A stretch of 64,000 nt of DNA from Branchiostoma floridae (lineage: Eukaryota > Chordata > Leptocardii > Amphioxiformes > Branchiostomatidae). The notes under the pieces were generated by a model. It searched no databases. It was given only the letters and a program-made list of their open reading frames with translations, and was not told the DNA's origin. The position numbers were made by a program, and so were the translations under genes. The stretch covers positions 10,266,206-10,330,205 of the forward strand of contig NC_049985.1 of NCBI RefSeq assembly GCF_000003815.2. The letters are read 5' to 3'. The stretch's first letter is position 1. Every line of letters begins with the position of its first letter. This document shows, in pieces, positions 34,058-46,045 of this stretch.

Positions 34058-37000
34058 CTTTTAAACAGAGCAAGGGTGTTCCTTTGTTCCTCACCCTTGC
34101 GCCTCTACTTATTAACACATTGACTTTGAAATGCTCACCATTGCCACTTTAGATAGGGTCTTTGCAATGTCTTTGTACCCTACAGCCCATTCCTTATCAG
34201 CCTTTTAGAGCATCTTGACAAAAGAGCTTGGTATATGGGTTCTTCAATACACATTTCAAAGACAGGACATGCTTTATCACCTCTGTGCAGGAAACATGCT
34301 GGTTCCTGCATAGGAATGACCCTTTAGGTTTAGTAGTATAATTGGCCTTCGTAAAATAACTGTGCTTTTAATTGTTTGTGGACTCTTGGGAGATTTGCAG
34401 TACCTGTAGGATACAACATAGCCAAGAAGAAGAAGAGTACCAGGACTGTCAGGTCTATACTAAAAACATGTCAAACATCAGTGAACAGCTGCATTTCTGA
34501 TATAAGTGGTGATCTCTATGCCATCATGGTCAAACAATTTGAAATGTGGATCACATTTTTTTTATTGTCTAGGTTTTTCTCCGACAATCATCCCAAAAAA
34601 AATCATCATTCGTTGAGGTGAGCCCAAGCCAGATGAGATCTGATTCCGGCTAGTGAATTGAATTTCAGTGGAAGCCAGTTGTAGGCTGATTACCATCTGC
34701 AAATTACTGTGCAAATTGCAGTGGTATCTCCTTCTTTTCCATTTGTGCATTCAGGTGTGATGTCTTGAATTTTTTAGAACCCAGAGGACATTAGCAGGTG
34801 TGTAGATTGGTACTTGATTGGTCGACGTGGAGGTGGTTTGCTCTAAGTGATGTTATGGTAGGAGTCCTTTATTTTGATTGCTTTGAATTAGTTTTGGAGC
34901 GCTTTGATTCCTTGGAAGAGGAGAAAAGAACAGGATGGGCAGACTGAAGGTTGTCTTAGAGACATGGCTTCTATGATACTATAGGGACAAGGTAAACCTC
35001 TTATGACTAAAAGAATTATTATGATTATCAGGAAGTGTCTTTTCCAGCAGGGTAAAATGTCTCCATGTTTTCCCCAGACTACAGGTACTTATTTTACTTG
35101 GAACTAATATAATCACATCTGACAAAGTTAAACTTACAGCATTTTATGTCAAAACAAGTAAGCCAGTAGCTGACTTGTAATTGTGCTGGAAAGGGTACAC
35201 AATTTGGGTGACTGCCCACAACTGTTGCTGCTTATAACCGCTACTGATCCATGTGATAGTCACTGTCATGCATGTTTGGGTCTTAAAATGAACAGAAAAT
35301 GTTCCAGACAGGGTAAGAGCTGCCTGGTGTCCCTTTTCTGGTTTTCTGGGCCAAAAGTTAACAGGGAATCCTAAATCCTGCTAAGTTTAATTTGTGCCTC
35401 ATGTGTTATCTTCACATAAGATATTATGTGGGCTATCAATGTTGACATAGAAGTAGGGGATGATTTGTAAGCTTTGAAATATGAAAGCATGTACTGTTTG
35501 AGGTGATTATAGATATACATTTTGTAGTATGCTATTTGATAAATATGTAGAAAACTGCCTAGTGGTTATAGCTAGAGGGCTTTGAATTTGGATAACCCAC
35601 GGAGACGGTGGCTGAAGATTCTTCTCTACTGTACCTTTGACACAATCCTTCGTTGAAAATACCTGCATGTCTAGTTCTGTGCCCCATTGATGGACAGTAT
35701 GCCAGCTGTAAGTTCTGAACAGAGAATCACTGTGACATGCTCCTCCTCTTATGTGGGCAAGTGGTGCCTGAGGCCAAATTGCAGATAGGAAATATTTGTA
35801 ATGGTTCATTGTGAATCACTGAATGAAAGGTAGTTCAACAAAATTTTAACATGGCATAGATAAAAAAGTTGCCTGAAAATGATAATCAAACAACGGATAG
35901 TGAAGTGAATGTGAAGTAAAAAAAAAAAACTTAATAATAAGATACTGTAGTAATAGAAAAATTGAAATATTGAAATATTGCCATGTTTTTGTATGTTATA
36001 AACATGTTTATAAATCTGAGAGGGAGGTAAAATTATCCCTCCATTAGTTCTTCTCCCCACAGGAAGTAGGTGCAAATTCCTTTTTCATGCTGATGGATCT
36101 GAAAGAACATCACCTCTGAAATATGTCCCCACCCTGCAGCAAATGGGTTTCTCCTGCCATGTCCACCAGAGATCTGTTACAAAGCAAACTTCCTGCACAG
36201 ATCAGATAGAGCAATGTTTTATGATTCTGGGCATGTGATATGAACCATCTATCTTGTATAAAACTGTCTACATCAAAGACCACCAGAGGTTGTTGTCACA
36301 GCTTGGGGTATGTTTGGACTCTAGCCCAGCAAGGGATTTGTTTTTCTAGCATTATTTCAAAATCTAGAGATGAAAGGATACCTGCTAATTCAAAATCACC
36401 TTCAGCCACTCCCCCTGTGAATTTCTTTTTCTCCTAGTGGTATTTTCTTCCTCTTGGTTTGGCTGTAGTCAGAAAATGTTACGACTTCCTACATACCAAC
36501 ATCTGCCTGGAGATTACTGTGTGCCTGATGCCATTCCTCCTGCCAAGTAATCATGCTCAGAAACACTTGACTTTTGTCTGTCTGTGTAAAGTTTGACAGA
36601 AGTTCACCATTTATCTTTGTTAAAGCGAGAGATCCGGCCTGCTTGGATTGTTGGAATGGAGCCCAGCATGTTCTGGCTGTCTGGCAGGGATTTGTGAAAC
36701 TCTGCTCTCACATACAAAAAAGTTCATTCATGAAGTTCAGAGAAATGACAAACATCTGTCATGTCTCACTAGACACACCATATACTGGTGAGATCAAATA
36801 TCTCTTTCTATCATGCTATAATGTGGCATAGGTTTCTGTTCATACTTCGTACTAATTCAATGTGTTTGTCCCAGATTCAGAAAACAAATAGAAAATGAAC
36901 TATCAACATGAAAACAAGAACTGCAAGAAGGTGTAAAAATTTTGTCTGAATGTAGACAGGATAGAATCCTAGTTTCATATACAAGTTTTTACACTTGGTA

Positions 37001-38005
37001 CTTCCTATTGTCTGAATTTGTGCACAAGGAGTACAGGAAGGCTTATAAAATATCCAGTCTTAGCATTTCCCAGTAGCCACCTTAGACAATTTCTGTTTGA
37101 GTTATAGCTTGCCTTATATTTCATTCAGATTCCATCTCTAATTTGACCATTTATGCAAGCAGGATACGGCCAGATCGTGTTTCAAAATAAAAGGTTCCCA
37201 GTTACTTTCATCCATCTTATTCATCTTCTGAAGGTTGTTCATTCCTTGGAGGCTTTAGAGATGCCTCAAGTTTGTAGACTGAATCAGAATGAGGAACGCT
37301 GTTCTATCAGAGTTCATAATATTTAAAACATTATGTATATTTCAAAGATGATAGTAAATGTTTGGCATTACTACAGGGTCATTTATACAATTACTCAGAT
37401 TGATTGAGAAGCTGTCTCTGTTACTTGATCATATGTCCATGCTTGACTGATAATGAAGAGAAGTGTCTTATCATCTACAATCTAAATTGTTGAGACTCCT
37501 GAACTGCATTTTTGGGATCCTGTTCCAGGCCAAAGCAGGTCAAGTTTTGCTAGTGCCTGTCTGAGGGTGGGATAATTACAATGGAGAGTTGTTGACTGGA
37601 TCCCCTCTGATCTCATCCAGGATTTGCGGAGATTAGGGCAGACAGCAGTAGCGTCTCTGCAGTTGTACTGGGTTATGCATGAGAGCTGGAGGGTGATCCT
37701 GCTTATTCAAGTGTTTTCTGTGAAGGGGTAAGGTTACAGGAGGGTTTGCAGAGTCAGCTGGACCCTTGGGGATTACAGTAACCAGTCTGCCTTGTTTCCA
37801 GGAGTTTGGAGTAGTGTGCCTCCTGGAGGAGTCTAAAAACAAAAGGGTGTGATAAACATTTTGTTTTTAGACAGAAACGACACCAGAAAAGATTGTGACA
37901 GCCTGTTGTAGGAAAAAAGTAACACTTGTACTCTGCATTCTAAAGGGTGCAGCTTTGCCTTTAGCTTTTTGACGCCATATGAAAACAAAATTGAAAGAAA
38001 TGTAA
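34058..38005. other. Non-coding stretch
   Basis: No gene supported; open frames are at most about 100 codons and not protein-like. AT-rich with short homopolymer runs. Confidence 0.55.
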
Positions 38006-38012
38006 CAGAGAT

Positions 38013-39230
38013 GAGGGCCCCCAAGGGGGGGTACCGACAACGCTCTACGCTAAATTCGGGAGGGCCGGCTACGTAATACGCTAAATTATGGACGCTTCAT
38101 TACGCTCTACGCTAAATTACGAAATTTCATAATGCATTATGCAAATATTTATTGTCTTTTGGCTGAACTCCGCCGAAGGCAGAACATGTGAAGATGAGAT
38201 CTACACTACACTGATAATTCCATCAATCAGATTAACACTCAACTTAAGAAATTTGATGTCGCCGCCTTTGGCCGCGAGAAATTTGATGTCGCCGCCGAAA
38301 GCGGAGGCGCGACAATCCTAGGGCGTCCGGGGGCATGCTCCCCCGGGAATATTGTGAAATGTTGACCCTCTGAAACGCCATTTTAAGCATTTTGAAGGGC
38401 AAATTTTGCTCACAGACTAAGCTAAGTTACATAGCATCCAATTAGAAATTCACATGGTTTTAGCTTTAAGCTGGGCAACGCCCCCAAACATCATTTTCAG
38501 ATTTCGAGTGCCGAAAGCACGAACAGTCGAACTGTCGCAAGGTAGGTACGGGAAAATTTGGAAATTTTTACCCTCTGAAACACCATTTCCTGCATTTTGC
38601 GGGACAAATTTTGCTGGCAGACCATATGCTCAATGTAATGACATTTCTGTCAGAGAAACGTCTTTGAGGGCGACGAGCGCCGGAGAGTCGTGAGCGCCGG
38701 AGGCTAGGCCCAAGCCGTCGCAAGCCTTGGCAAGGGCCGCCCGGCGCCCGGAGAAAAATTGAAATCTCGACCCTAGGAAATGCCATTTCCTGCATTTAAG
38801 GGTCACATTTTGCTTGTTAACTAAGCTAAGGTCGGTAAAAAGATTTCTACTAGTTGGGGGACGACGCTCCCGCAACATATTTTCACCATGTCCAGTGCCG
38901 AAGTGTTGAGCCATAGCAAGGAATGTCCGGCGAAATTTTGAAATCTGGACCCTTTGAAACGCAATTTCCAGCATTTTCGCGGGTAAAATTTGCCGGTAGA
39001 CTAGTTAAGTTTAATGAAACTTTGATTACGCTTGACGAAAAATTAATATGAATTACGTTTTACGTTAAAATCCGGTTAGCTTCTACGTAATACGTTAAAT
39101 TAAAGGGGCCAATATCGCTCGACGCAAAATGCACCGATTACGCTCTACGTTGAATTCGAGCGGTCCCGCTACGGAGTACGTAGAATTAAAACCGCCGATT
39201 ACGCTCTACGGAAAAGGGCTTTGGGGCCCC
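38013..39230. mobile_element. 1.2-kb non-coding element with internal tandem repeats
   Basis: It begins GAGGGCCCCCAAGG and ends CTTTGGGGCCCC, giving short imperfect inverted ends, and CAGAGAT flanks both sides (38006-38012 and 39231-39237). The centre has four degenerate units beginning GAAAT.T.GACCCTCTGAAACGCCATTT at about 38356, 38561, 38761 and 38940. Three of these go on to a CAGACTAAGCTAAG-type segment. Both arms are made of short direct motifs, (AT)TACGCTCTACGCTAAATT and CTACGTAATACG(C/T)TAAATT. A 30-bp duplication lies at 38248/38278. It is richer in CpG than its flanks and has no ORF of note. Superfamily unknown. Confidence 0.7.
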
Positions 39231-39237
39231 CAGAGAT

Positions 39238-42200
39238 ATGAGAGAGATCTAAGTACATAACTTCACAAAAAACTGGAAAGTGTGTGTAGGTATTCTGAAA
39301 GATCCATCATGTAGCATTGAATAGGGTTAGACTAGAAAGTTCTGGAACTCATTCTTTAGACCCAAAGGCAAATGCCAGAGACAGTAAATTTGGTCAAAAC
39401 TTGGAAGAGCTGAAGGCATGAAACATGAAGATTTTAGTAAAGACCAGGACACTACAGGCCTCCCATCCCATGTGTGTCATCAAGGTTTTGATCAACAGTC
39501 TCACCAGGTGGGCCAGTCCCCATGGCCAAGGGAGAAACCATATGTGTGTCATCTGATTGGTGATGACAGGCTCTGTCATTCCACATCCTAGGGGGTGTCA
39601 CAAATTCGTAAAAGTTTGATTTTGGAAAGTTCCATCATGATTTTTGAGTCTATAATATCTGTTAGCAAGATTGAAGTATGAACTTTAAGAAGTGGCTAAA
39701 GGATTGTTTGCAAAGGTTTCGTAAAATTTGCGTTGTCATTGTCGCCACTTTGCGTCACCCCAGAAAAATGCAAAAGTGGTACAGCCCAGTAATTCCTCAA
39801 GCCTGTAGGGGGGATGACTAAATCTGTCACTGGCATCACTTCCTGGCAGCTGAGCCACAGGCTGGATGTGTTTCCTCTGAGTTTTCCATGTGGGTTGTGG
39901 TTTCCCTCAGTCACACTCTCCCAACAGTTCTATAAACTTCCTCTGTAGCCACTGGACTTTTGATTTTTACGCTCCTGTGCAGAAAGAGGTAAGTTCCTTG
40001 TTGCAGATTGCTGTTTTTCACTTCATGTAACTGTGTGAAATGTAGGAGGAAATGGTGAAAACAGCAAGAGGTCTGGGAGCAAGTTTGCTCTGGCAAGTTT
40101 TTCTGTTAGTTTCTCTTTATGGTTCAACCATTTGGACTTATAGAGAAAAATGCCCTAACCTCTGTTATTTGTGGAGCTTATAATTTTGTGTTTAGATGCT
40201 TTTGTGTAGAGCCCACTTTTTTTAAAGTCATAAGGGTTGTGTATTCAGATGGAGGTGTTAACTGTGTAAGTTGTCAAGTCGTGACTGGGTGCTAATTTTT
40301 CACCCAATGTGTTAATAATAGAGTCAGCTACTGCTGTGGTGTTATCACCCCCAACCAGACTTCACCCAAATGTCCTTGACAATTGTGTGGAGCTTCCTAC
40401 CATTTAACCAGCATTAGTCAAAGTTTGGGTGGTCAGAGTTATCATTTTCTTCTTGCTGGCTTGACGGGTAGCAATTTATTCATTAGGCTGTTTCCCTAAC
40501 TTTTATTCGCTGCCGTTTCCAGTGACAGCTTTACTATTTTTGCCTCAAAATACTATCATTACAAGGGACACACCCAAAATTTTTAATTTGAGGGGGTTTG
40601 GAGAGTCTTTTATTGGCTCTTCCTGAACTTATAAACCCCTGCTAAGAAAGGGTCAGTAGTGGGGTCATGCACCAGACATGTATTTCTCATCTAATTGCTT
40701 TTATTTATGTTGGAAATCAGTGTTTGGAGCAAAGAGATCCTGTGGCCAAGGGATGAAAATCTGGATTTCACGGCTTGAATAGGGAAGGTGCCCATCAGTC
40801 TGGAAACTAGGCCTCCACAAAAGCACAGAGTTGTCCTCTTTGTGCTGTCTTTTTCATTGTCCTCTTTGTGGTTGTGGCTTTCCTTGTAGTTTGGACATCA
40901 TGTTTTCTCAGTGCGGAAAACTTTTTTTGTAGCCAAGGTAAACTTTTGACACCCCGTGGATGTGGTGCTGTTATTAGTATCATCCATGTTTGTAATCCTT
41001 CCAGTTCATTGACTGAGTACCCTGCGAGTTACTGAACCAAGCCCACTGTCAGAGGCACCGAGAACTTAGCCCCCCTTTGTACTTGACCAATTGTTGCAGG
41101 GTTGATTGCTATAATTATGTCCATATGCCCGCTTGTTTGTGGCCCTGGGATTTCTGATTTATAATCCTGGCGGATCTATTATTCATGCAGGGCTTCCATT
41201 ATGGATGACCATGGTCTGTGGAAACACATGTTGCCTGCAACAGAAGGGGGCATGATGAAGTGTGAACAACCCATTAAAAACTCTGTGAAATTCCTGTCCT
41301 TGTGTCTATGATGATAGATGATACCAGGCTGGTCAAAGGCAAGTTTGATGAAGCTCTGATAAAAGAAATTGTCAGAAATGAACTCAAATTTGGCAGCAGT
41401 CAAGGATAGGAAAACATTGGTATCATTATGGCAAGCAAGCTGAGAAGCTAGTGTTACAGTCTTGCCACTTGTGTTTCCTACAGGGACTAATAATTTTGTC
41501 AGAACTTGCAGGATTAATGGTCAAAGTCACTGCAAGCTCAATGTCACCGATAACAAGGGTGCTGTGTGGAAATCAAGCTCTTATATTCTCACATACATAT
41601 TTGATATCAAATTCTAACATCATAGACATTCTTCTCTAGAACTTCAAAGAAATGAAAATGTTTCTATCCTTTTGAACATAATGATGGAGTCAATGCCACA
41701 AATTCCTGCCTCAGTGTCTGGCTTACACTGTTTCATCAGGCCAATGGCGTAGTTGTGTATACAACATTTCAAACCGCACAGAAAATATGTACGTTTCCGG
41801 CACCAACCACATATTCAAGTTGATTCTGACCACCTAGGTAGTTTTGTTTATGTGACAGTGAGTGACAGTACAACAAATATCATAGAGATAGCTTGAAGGC
41901 AGTCATACCAGTTAGAAAGTTTGTACAAATAATTGTCTTGGCTAATACTTCTAAAACAGTACTCAAAGTTGGCATGAGTAGCCTCTGTTGCAGGGTTTAG
42001 TTGGTGGCTGTTGTGTAATGGCAATGTATCTACCAACTATCTGTAAACTTGTGACCTCAGTGCTTCTCCTGGAGCCTAAGCATGCAATTGGTTTCCTTCT
42101 AGGCCAGCCATAGCCTTGACAAATACTTGGTAATTGCAGAAGGGTGTCAAAGAGGTCCAGATTATGTTGTGGGAGTGAGCAGTGAGTGTGAAAATACATC

Positions 42201-42540
42201 CATATGCAACCAAGTGGAAACTAGATCAGGTGAATTTAGCGAAACAATTTTGGATGTTTTCGTTTCCTGTGATTATGAAAGTAACATGTAACAGATCATT
42301 AATTAAATATTCAGAGGGAAGCATAGTGCAAAAAGGTTTAAGAACCCTCTTGGATAATGACATCAAAGCATAAACATGCTGGCCTTTTAACTCAGAGGAG
42401 CACAGAAATGACCCTTTGAGGTCAGAGCCAATATGTTCTATCTATGTTATTACCCCAGGATTGGAGGGAGGGCAGAGCCATTTCCTGGCTATCATGTAAT
42501 ATTCATACATCTACACTTGACTGGTCACACACTCTGGCTT
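39238..42540. other. Non-coding stretch
   Basis: No gene supported. Open frames are below 80 codons and have no splice support. Confidence 0.55.
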
Positions 42541-42547
42541 GTGTCAA

Positions 42548-42784
42548 GGTTGCCTACTCCAGAGCAGGGATTCTTCTGGCACAGGTTATCTGCTGGACTT
42601 GTGATGATTGGAGTTTTAAGCTTTGTAAGTCGGTTGTACAGTTTGTTAATTCAAGGGTTAAATGTTCATGTTTAATTCATAGCTGTCAGGCAAGAACTTG
42701 ATTATTTGAGTCAACTTTTATGTCATGAGTTGCCCACTCTGGAGCTGGGATACATCAAGGGTGAACTGTCCATGTTTGATTGAT
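42548..42784 (+). repeat. Two diverged copies of a low-copy repeat
   Basis: TTGCCTACTCCAGAGCAGGGATT...TCAAGGGTTAAATGTTCATGTTTAATTCAT is matched from about 42729 by TTGCCCACTCTGGAGCTGGGATACATCAAGGGTGAACTGTCCATGTTTGATTGAT in the same order. The second copy lacks the middle of the first. Confidence 0.45.
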
Positions 42785-45660
42785 ATTTAATAAGGTAGTA
42801 AGAAAAGCAAGAACTCGAGAATTTGGAGGAAGTTCTTTTTCAAAAAAAATCCAAACTCTTCGCACAAACCTTCCTTATAGTTTTTTTTAAGGACCAGATG
42901 TAAACTGTATTCATGAGACAATAGCTGAGATATTTGCAACAGTGCCACCCTTACATGTATCCCATATGATAGCCAGAAACTCAGTTGAAATGTAACATAA
43001 TATGGAAAGATGGAACTAGGTTGTCCCTCTTAAAGTAATCCTCTCATATTTCAGTAAGATCCCATTCCTTGCATATGTGATTCTTATCATGACTGCTTTG
43101 ATGTTAGCCCATTGTTCATAATGTTGTGGGGACGCACATAAAGCGAATCTAGCATGAGGAGGAGGAGTGCCCTCTTTCTTCTCCTTCTACCTTTGATGCA
43201 TCTTCTGAATCATTCTCTGCTTATCAGATGTTTTGTTCTTTGCCTTTTCTTTCTCATTACGACCAGAGAATTCAGGTTTAGGGCGGCTTCACTCAGCAGA
43301 TGTTGCTCCCCTGGCCAAGGTCTCACACTGAGAAGATTGCCCATGATTACCCCCTGTCCACTCCTCACCTGTAATTATTTCCCACTTTCCAAATCTCTAT
43401 TCAACTCTTGGCAACTTCCCCAGCTGCCCAATGCCTAACACATGTTCACAAAAGTATTTTTCCAGAAGGTCAGAACAACTTCATTGGTTCTTGGATTCAA
43501 AAGTTGGGTTAACTTGAGGAGTCTAAAGGGAAAGGGTGCAGTTGGATGGATACGCACAGTTTTCTCTTCCTGTTTCATCATCGTCTGGTGCTAAATTTTA
43601 CTTTTCCAGATTCTATAAAACATGTTGGTGTTGCTCACTCTCAGAGTCAGTGGTTTTTAGTGTTCCCTAGGACGAAACCGGAAGGCGGGGTCGTAAGGAG
43701 ACGACCGCAGGTATGACACATGCCATGTCGTGTTGTCTGGTTTAGCGAGGTAGAATAGTGAGGAATGCTGTAAGCGCACAAAGTTCAACACCCCTGGGGC
43801 GTCGCTGTCAGGTCGGATGCTTCGCCGAGACAGGAGGGAAATGGGCATTATTGTGGTGGGCCGGGCAGGTGAAGTGGTAATACCCACCTGTCAATGTGAT
43901 GTATGCAGGGGCTGGGGGAGTGCAGCGGACAAAAGAAACGCTGGGTTCAAACAATTGTTGGTCACACTGAGACCTGTAGTGTCCAGAGGCAGGGGGTTAG
44001 ACCACCAGGTGAGGCCTGAATTGCTTTCCAGGTGACCCTCCTTGTCATTAGCGTGATCGCTGGCTCGAATCCAAGCCACAGGGACATCCCTTGCCAGACT
44101 GTTGGCAGAACATACTGAAAGGGTTCACCAAGAACACAAGCTTCTAAATTGGAGGTGACATTGGGGGAGTGTTCACCTGGCCTAATCACTACAATCTACC
44201 TGGTAATAACAACCTTCCCAGTGGCTGTAACTATGTGCTTTACAACTGCAGAAGAAAGGCAAGTGCGGTGTCTTCGTGGTGGTCTTCGTTCAACATGTCT
44301 TCTCTATCCTTTGTTTCGGAATGCTGATTGTCAGTATCTTACAGTTGATGTTTTGTTCATCCCTCTTTTAATTATCTTGATAAGCTGCATTGTTTGCTAA
44401 TTGTGAAGGGACTCTGGAGGCGCAGACATTTTAACCTTTTCCGTGCCTTGAAAGTGGAAGGTTCCTCACTGTTTAAACCTGCCATAAGCTGATTTCCTGT
44501 GTCTGGTTTGCAGACCATTTTATAGCTTACTCCTAGAAGGTACTAAAAATCATGTATGATCTCCATAAACTCCTGGTAGAATGTATTGCCACATTCATTT
44601 CAGTTTGATTAGAGTTCAGCTTGAGGGCTAGTCTCAATTTTATGTTGAAAACAGTAGCTAGATATGGATGGAAGTCCATGGAAGGCAGATTATTTAAAGT
44701 TGGCATAAAATTTTATAGCCTTTTCTCCACAATTATACTCAAAAAATTTTGTCGGCCTACTCCTTACAGTTTTCAGGAAAAGTCAATATTTTGCACTACA
44801 GTTATTAGATGATGAGGCTACCATCTTTGTGGTCAAAGCTTGCGGTACGAGAGAATAAACATCTCAGGATTTCTGAAACAGGAAAAAGATCAAAGCAGGC
44901 TTTGTTGAAGTCTCCAGTCTGTGCTTTTACCTGCTTTGTTGAAAGGATCCCCCAAGATTAAAGTCTGGTCTGTGTATCCTTCCGAAGTAAACAGTTTTGA
45001 CTTTCCCTGTTTGTTTGTGCAAGGTCAGCCCAGGTTGTGTCAATGTTTGGTTTCCTAGAGCTCCTCACTACTCAGCTGAACTGCCCTGTAAAGATCTAGA
45101 ATTCAGACCAACAATAAACTTTGGGCATACCCCAGCCAGGTACAGCCCCATCTTCACTTTTGTGCAGCTATCATGGAAATGTATCCCACTAGTTGTAACA
45201 AGGACTGATGTGGGATCCAATGTTTATGTAGGTTCCACCTACCAGAGAAATGCTCCTGTTCTTTTGCTCTTATTGATAAGTCATTATTATTGTCTCTAGT
45301 AGGCGAAGTATGGAAGTCTGAAAGGACAATGGTTGGCAACAGGAACTGCTGGTAAACAAAGATGCCTGAAGTGCAAGTGGCTTTGTTTGTATCTTCTGGA
45401 TCTTTTCTTACTGAAAGCAGAAAATATGGGTCACAGAAAGTCCATGACTATACTAATGCAGATTTGTATACAATCATGTAAGTCTGGGTACCTTCAAGCT
45501 AACAGCTACATGTGATATCAAGTTTGTTTAAAAAGTCCACCCTTCGTTCATCCTTATTTAAGTCCACTTTTGTCAATGAAAGACTTTTAAGGGTTAAGTT
45601 TGATGCAAGCAACCAATCCCTATTACAGAGGATCTATCTAATTCAGTGCTTTCAAGTATA
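42785..45660. other. Non-coding stretch with a CpG-richer block
   Basis: A CpG-rich block lies at about 43665-43930 and a B-box-like GGCTCGAATCC at about 44050, preceded by TTAGCGTGATCG. That could be a decayed tRNA-derived SINE, but I could not find ends or a flanking duplication. No protein gene seen. Confidence 0.4.
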
Positions 45661-46045
45661 GTATGATTAGCATGCAAATAGGGACGACGGCAAGAGTGCA
45701 GGGCAAGCACTTGTACTGGAGGTGAAGGCTTTTTCTCTCCCCAAAGAGTCTGAGATGTGTCTGGAAAGAGCAAGGGGAGCAATTTCAAACCTGAGCTTAG
45801 CTTTAACAGTGTTTGGGGCCATAAAACTGACGTGTGTTGGCGCCACAGATTGTGAAGGTAACATTTGGGGCTTTGCTAGCTGCCAGTTTAATTTCCCAGT
45901 AGTGCTGGTTCTAGCTGTTAGCGACAACTTCGGAACGCTTCTTGGCAGAGAAAACAGTTCAATTACAGTCATTGCTGGCTTAAAATTCATCAGACACAGT
46001 GCTATAATAAATTTATAACAAATTCCCCAGTACACTTGGGGAATT
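45661..46045. promoter_or_regulatory. GC-balanced block, possible conserved element, with hairpin
   Basis: Both strands are open for about 100-128 codons, which often marks conserved non-repetitive sequence, but no protein family fits and no splice sites frame it. It ends in a 9-bp inverted repeat, AATTCCCCA/TGGGGAATT (46021-46045, 7-base loop). Confidence 0.2.

Noticed and set aside
43900-44110. tRNA-like A/B box motifs (SINE or tRNA)
   Set aside because: B-box-like GGCTCGAATCC is present, but no cloverleaf, poly-A tail or flanking duplication could be found.
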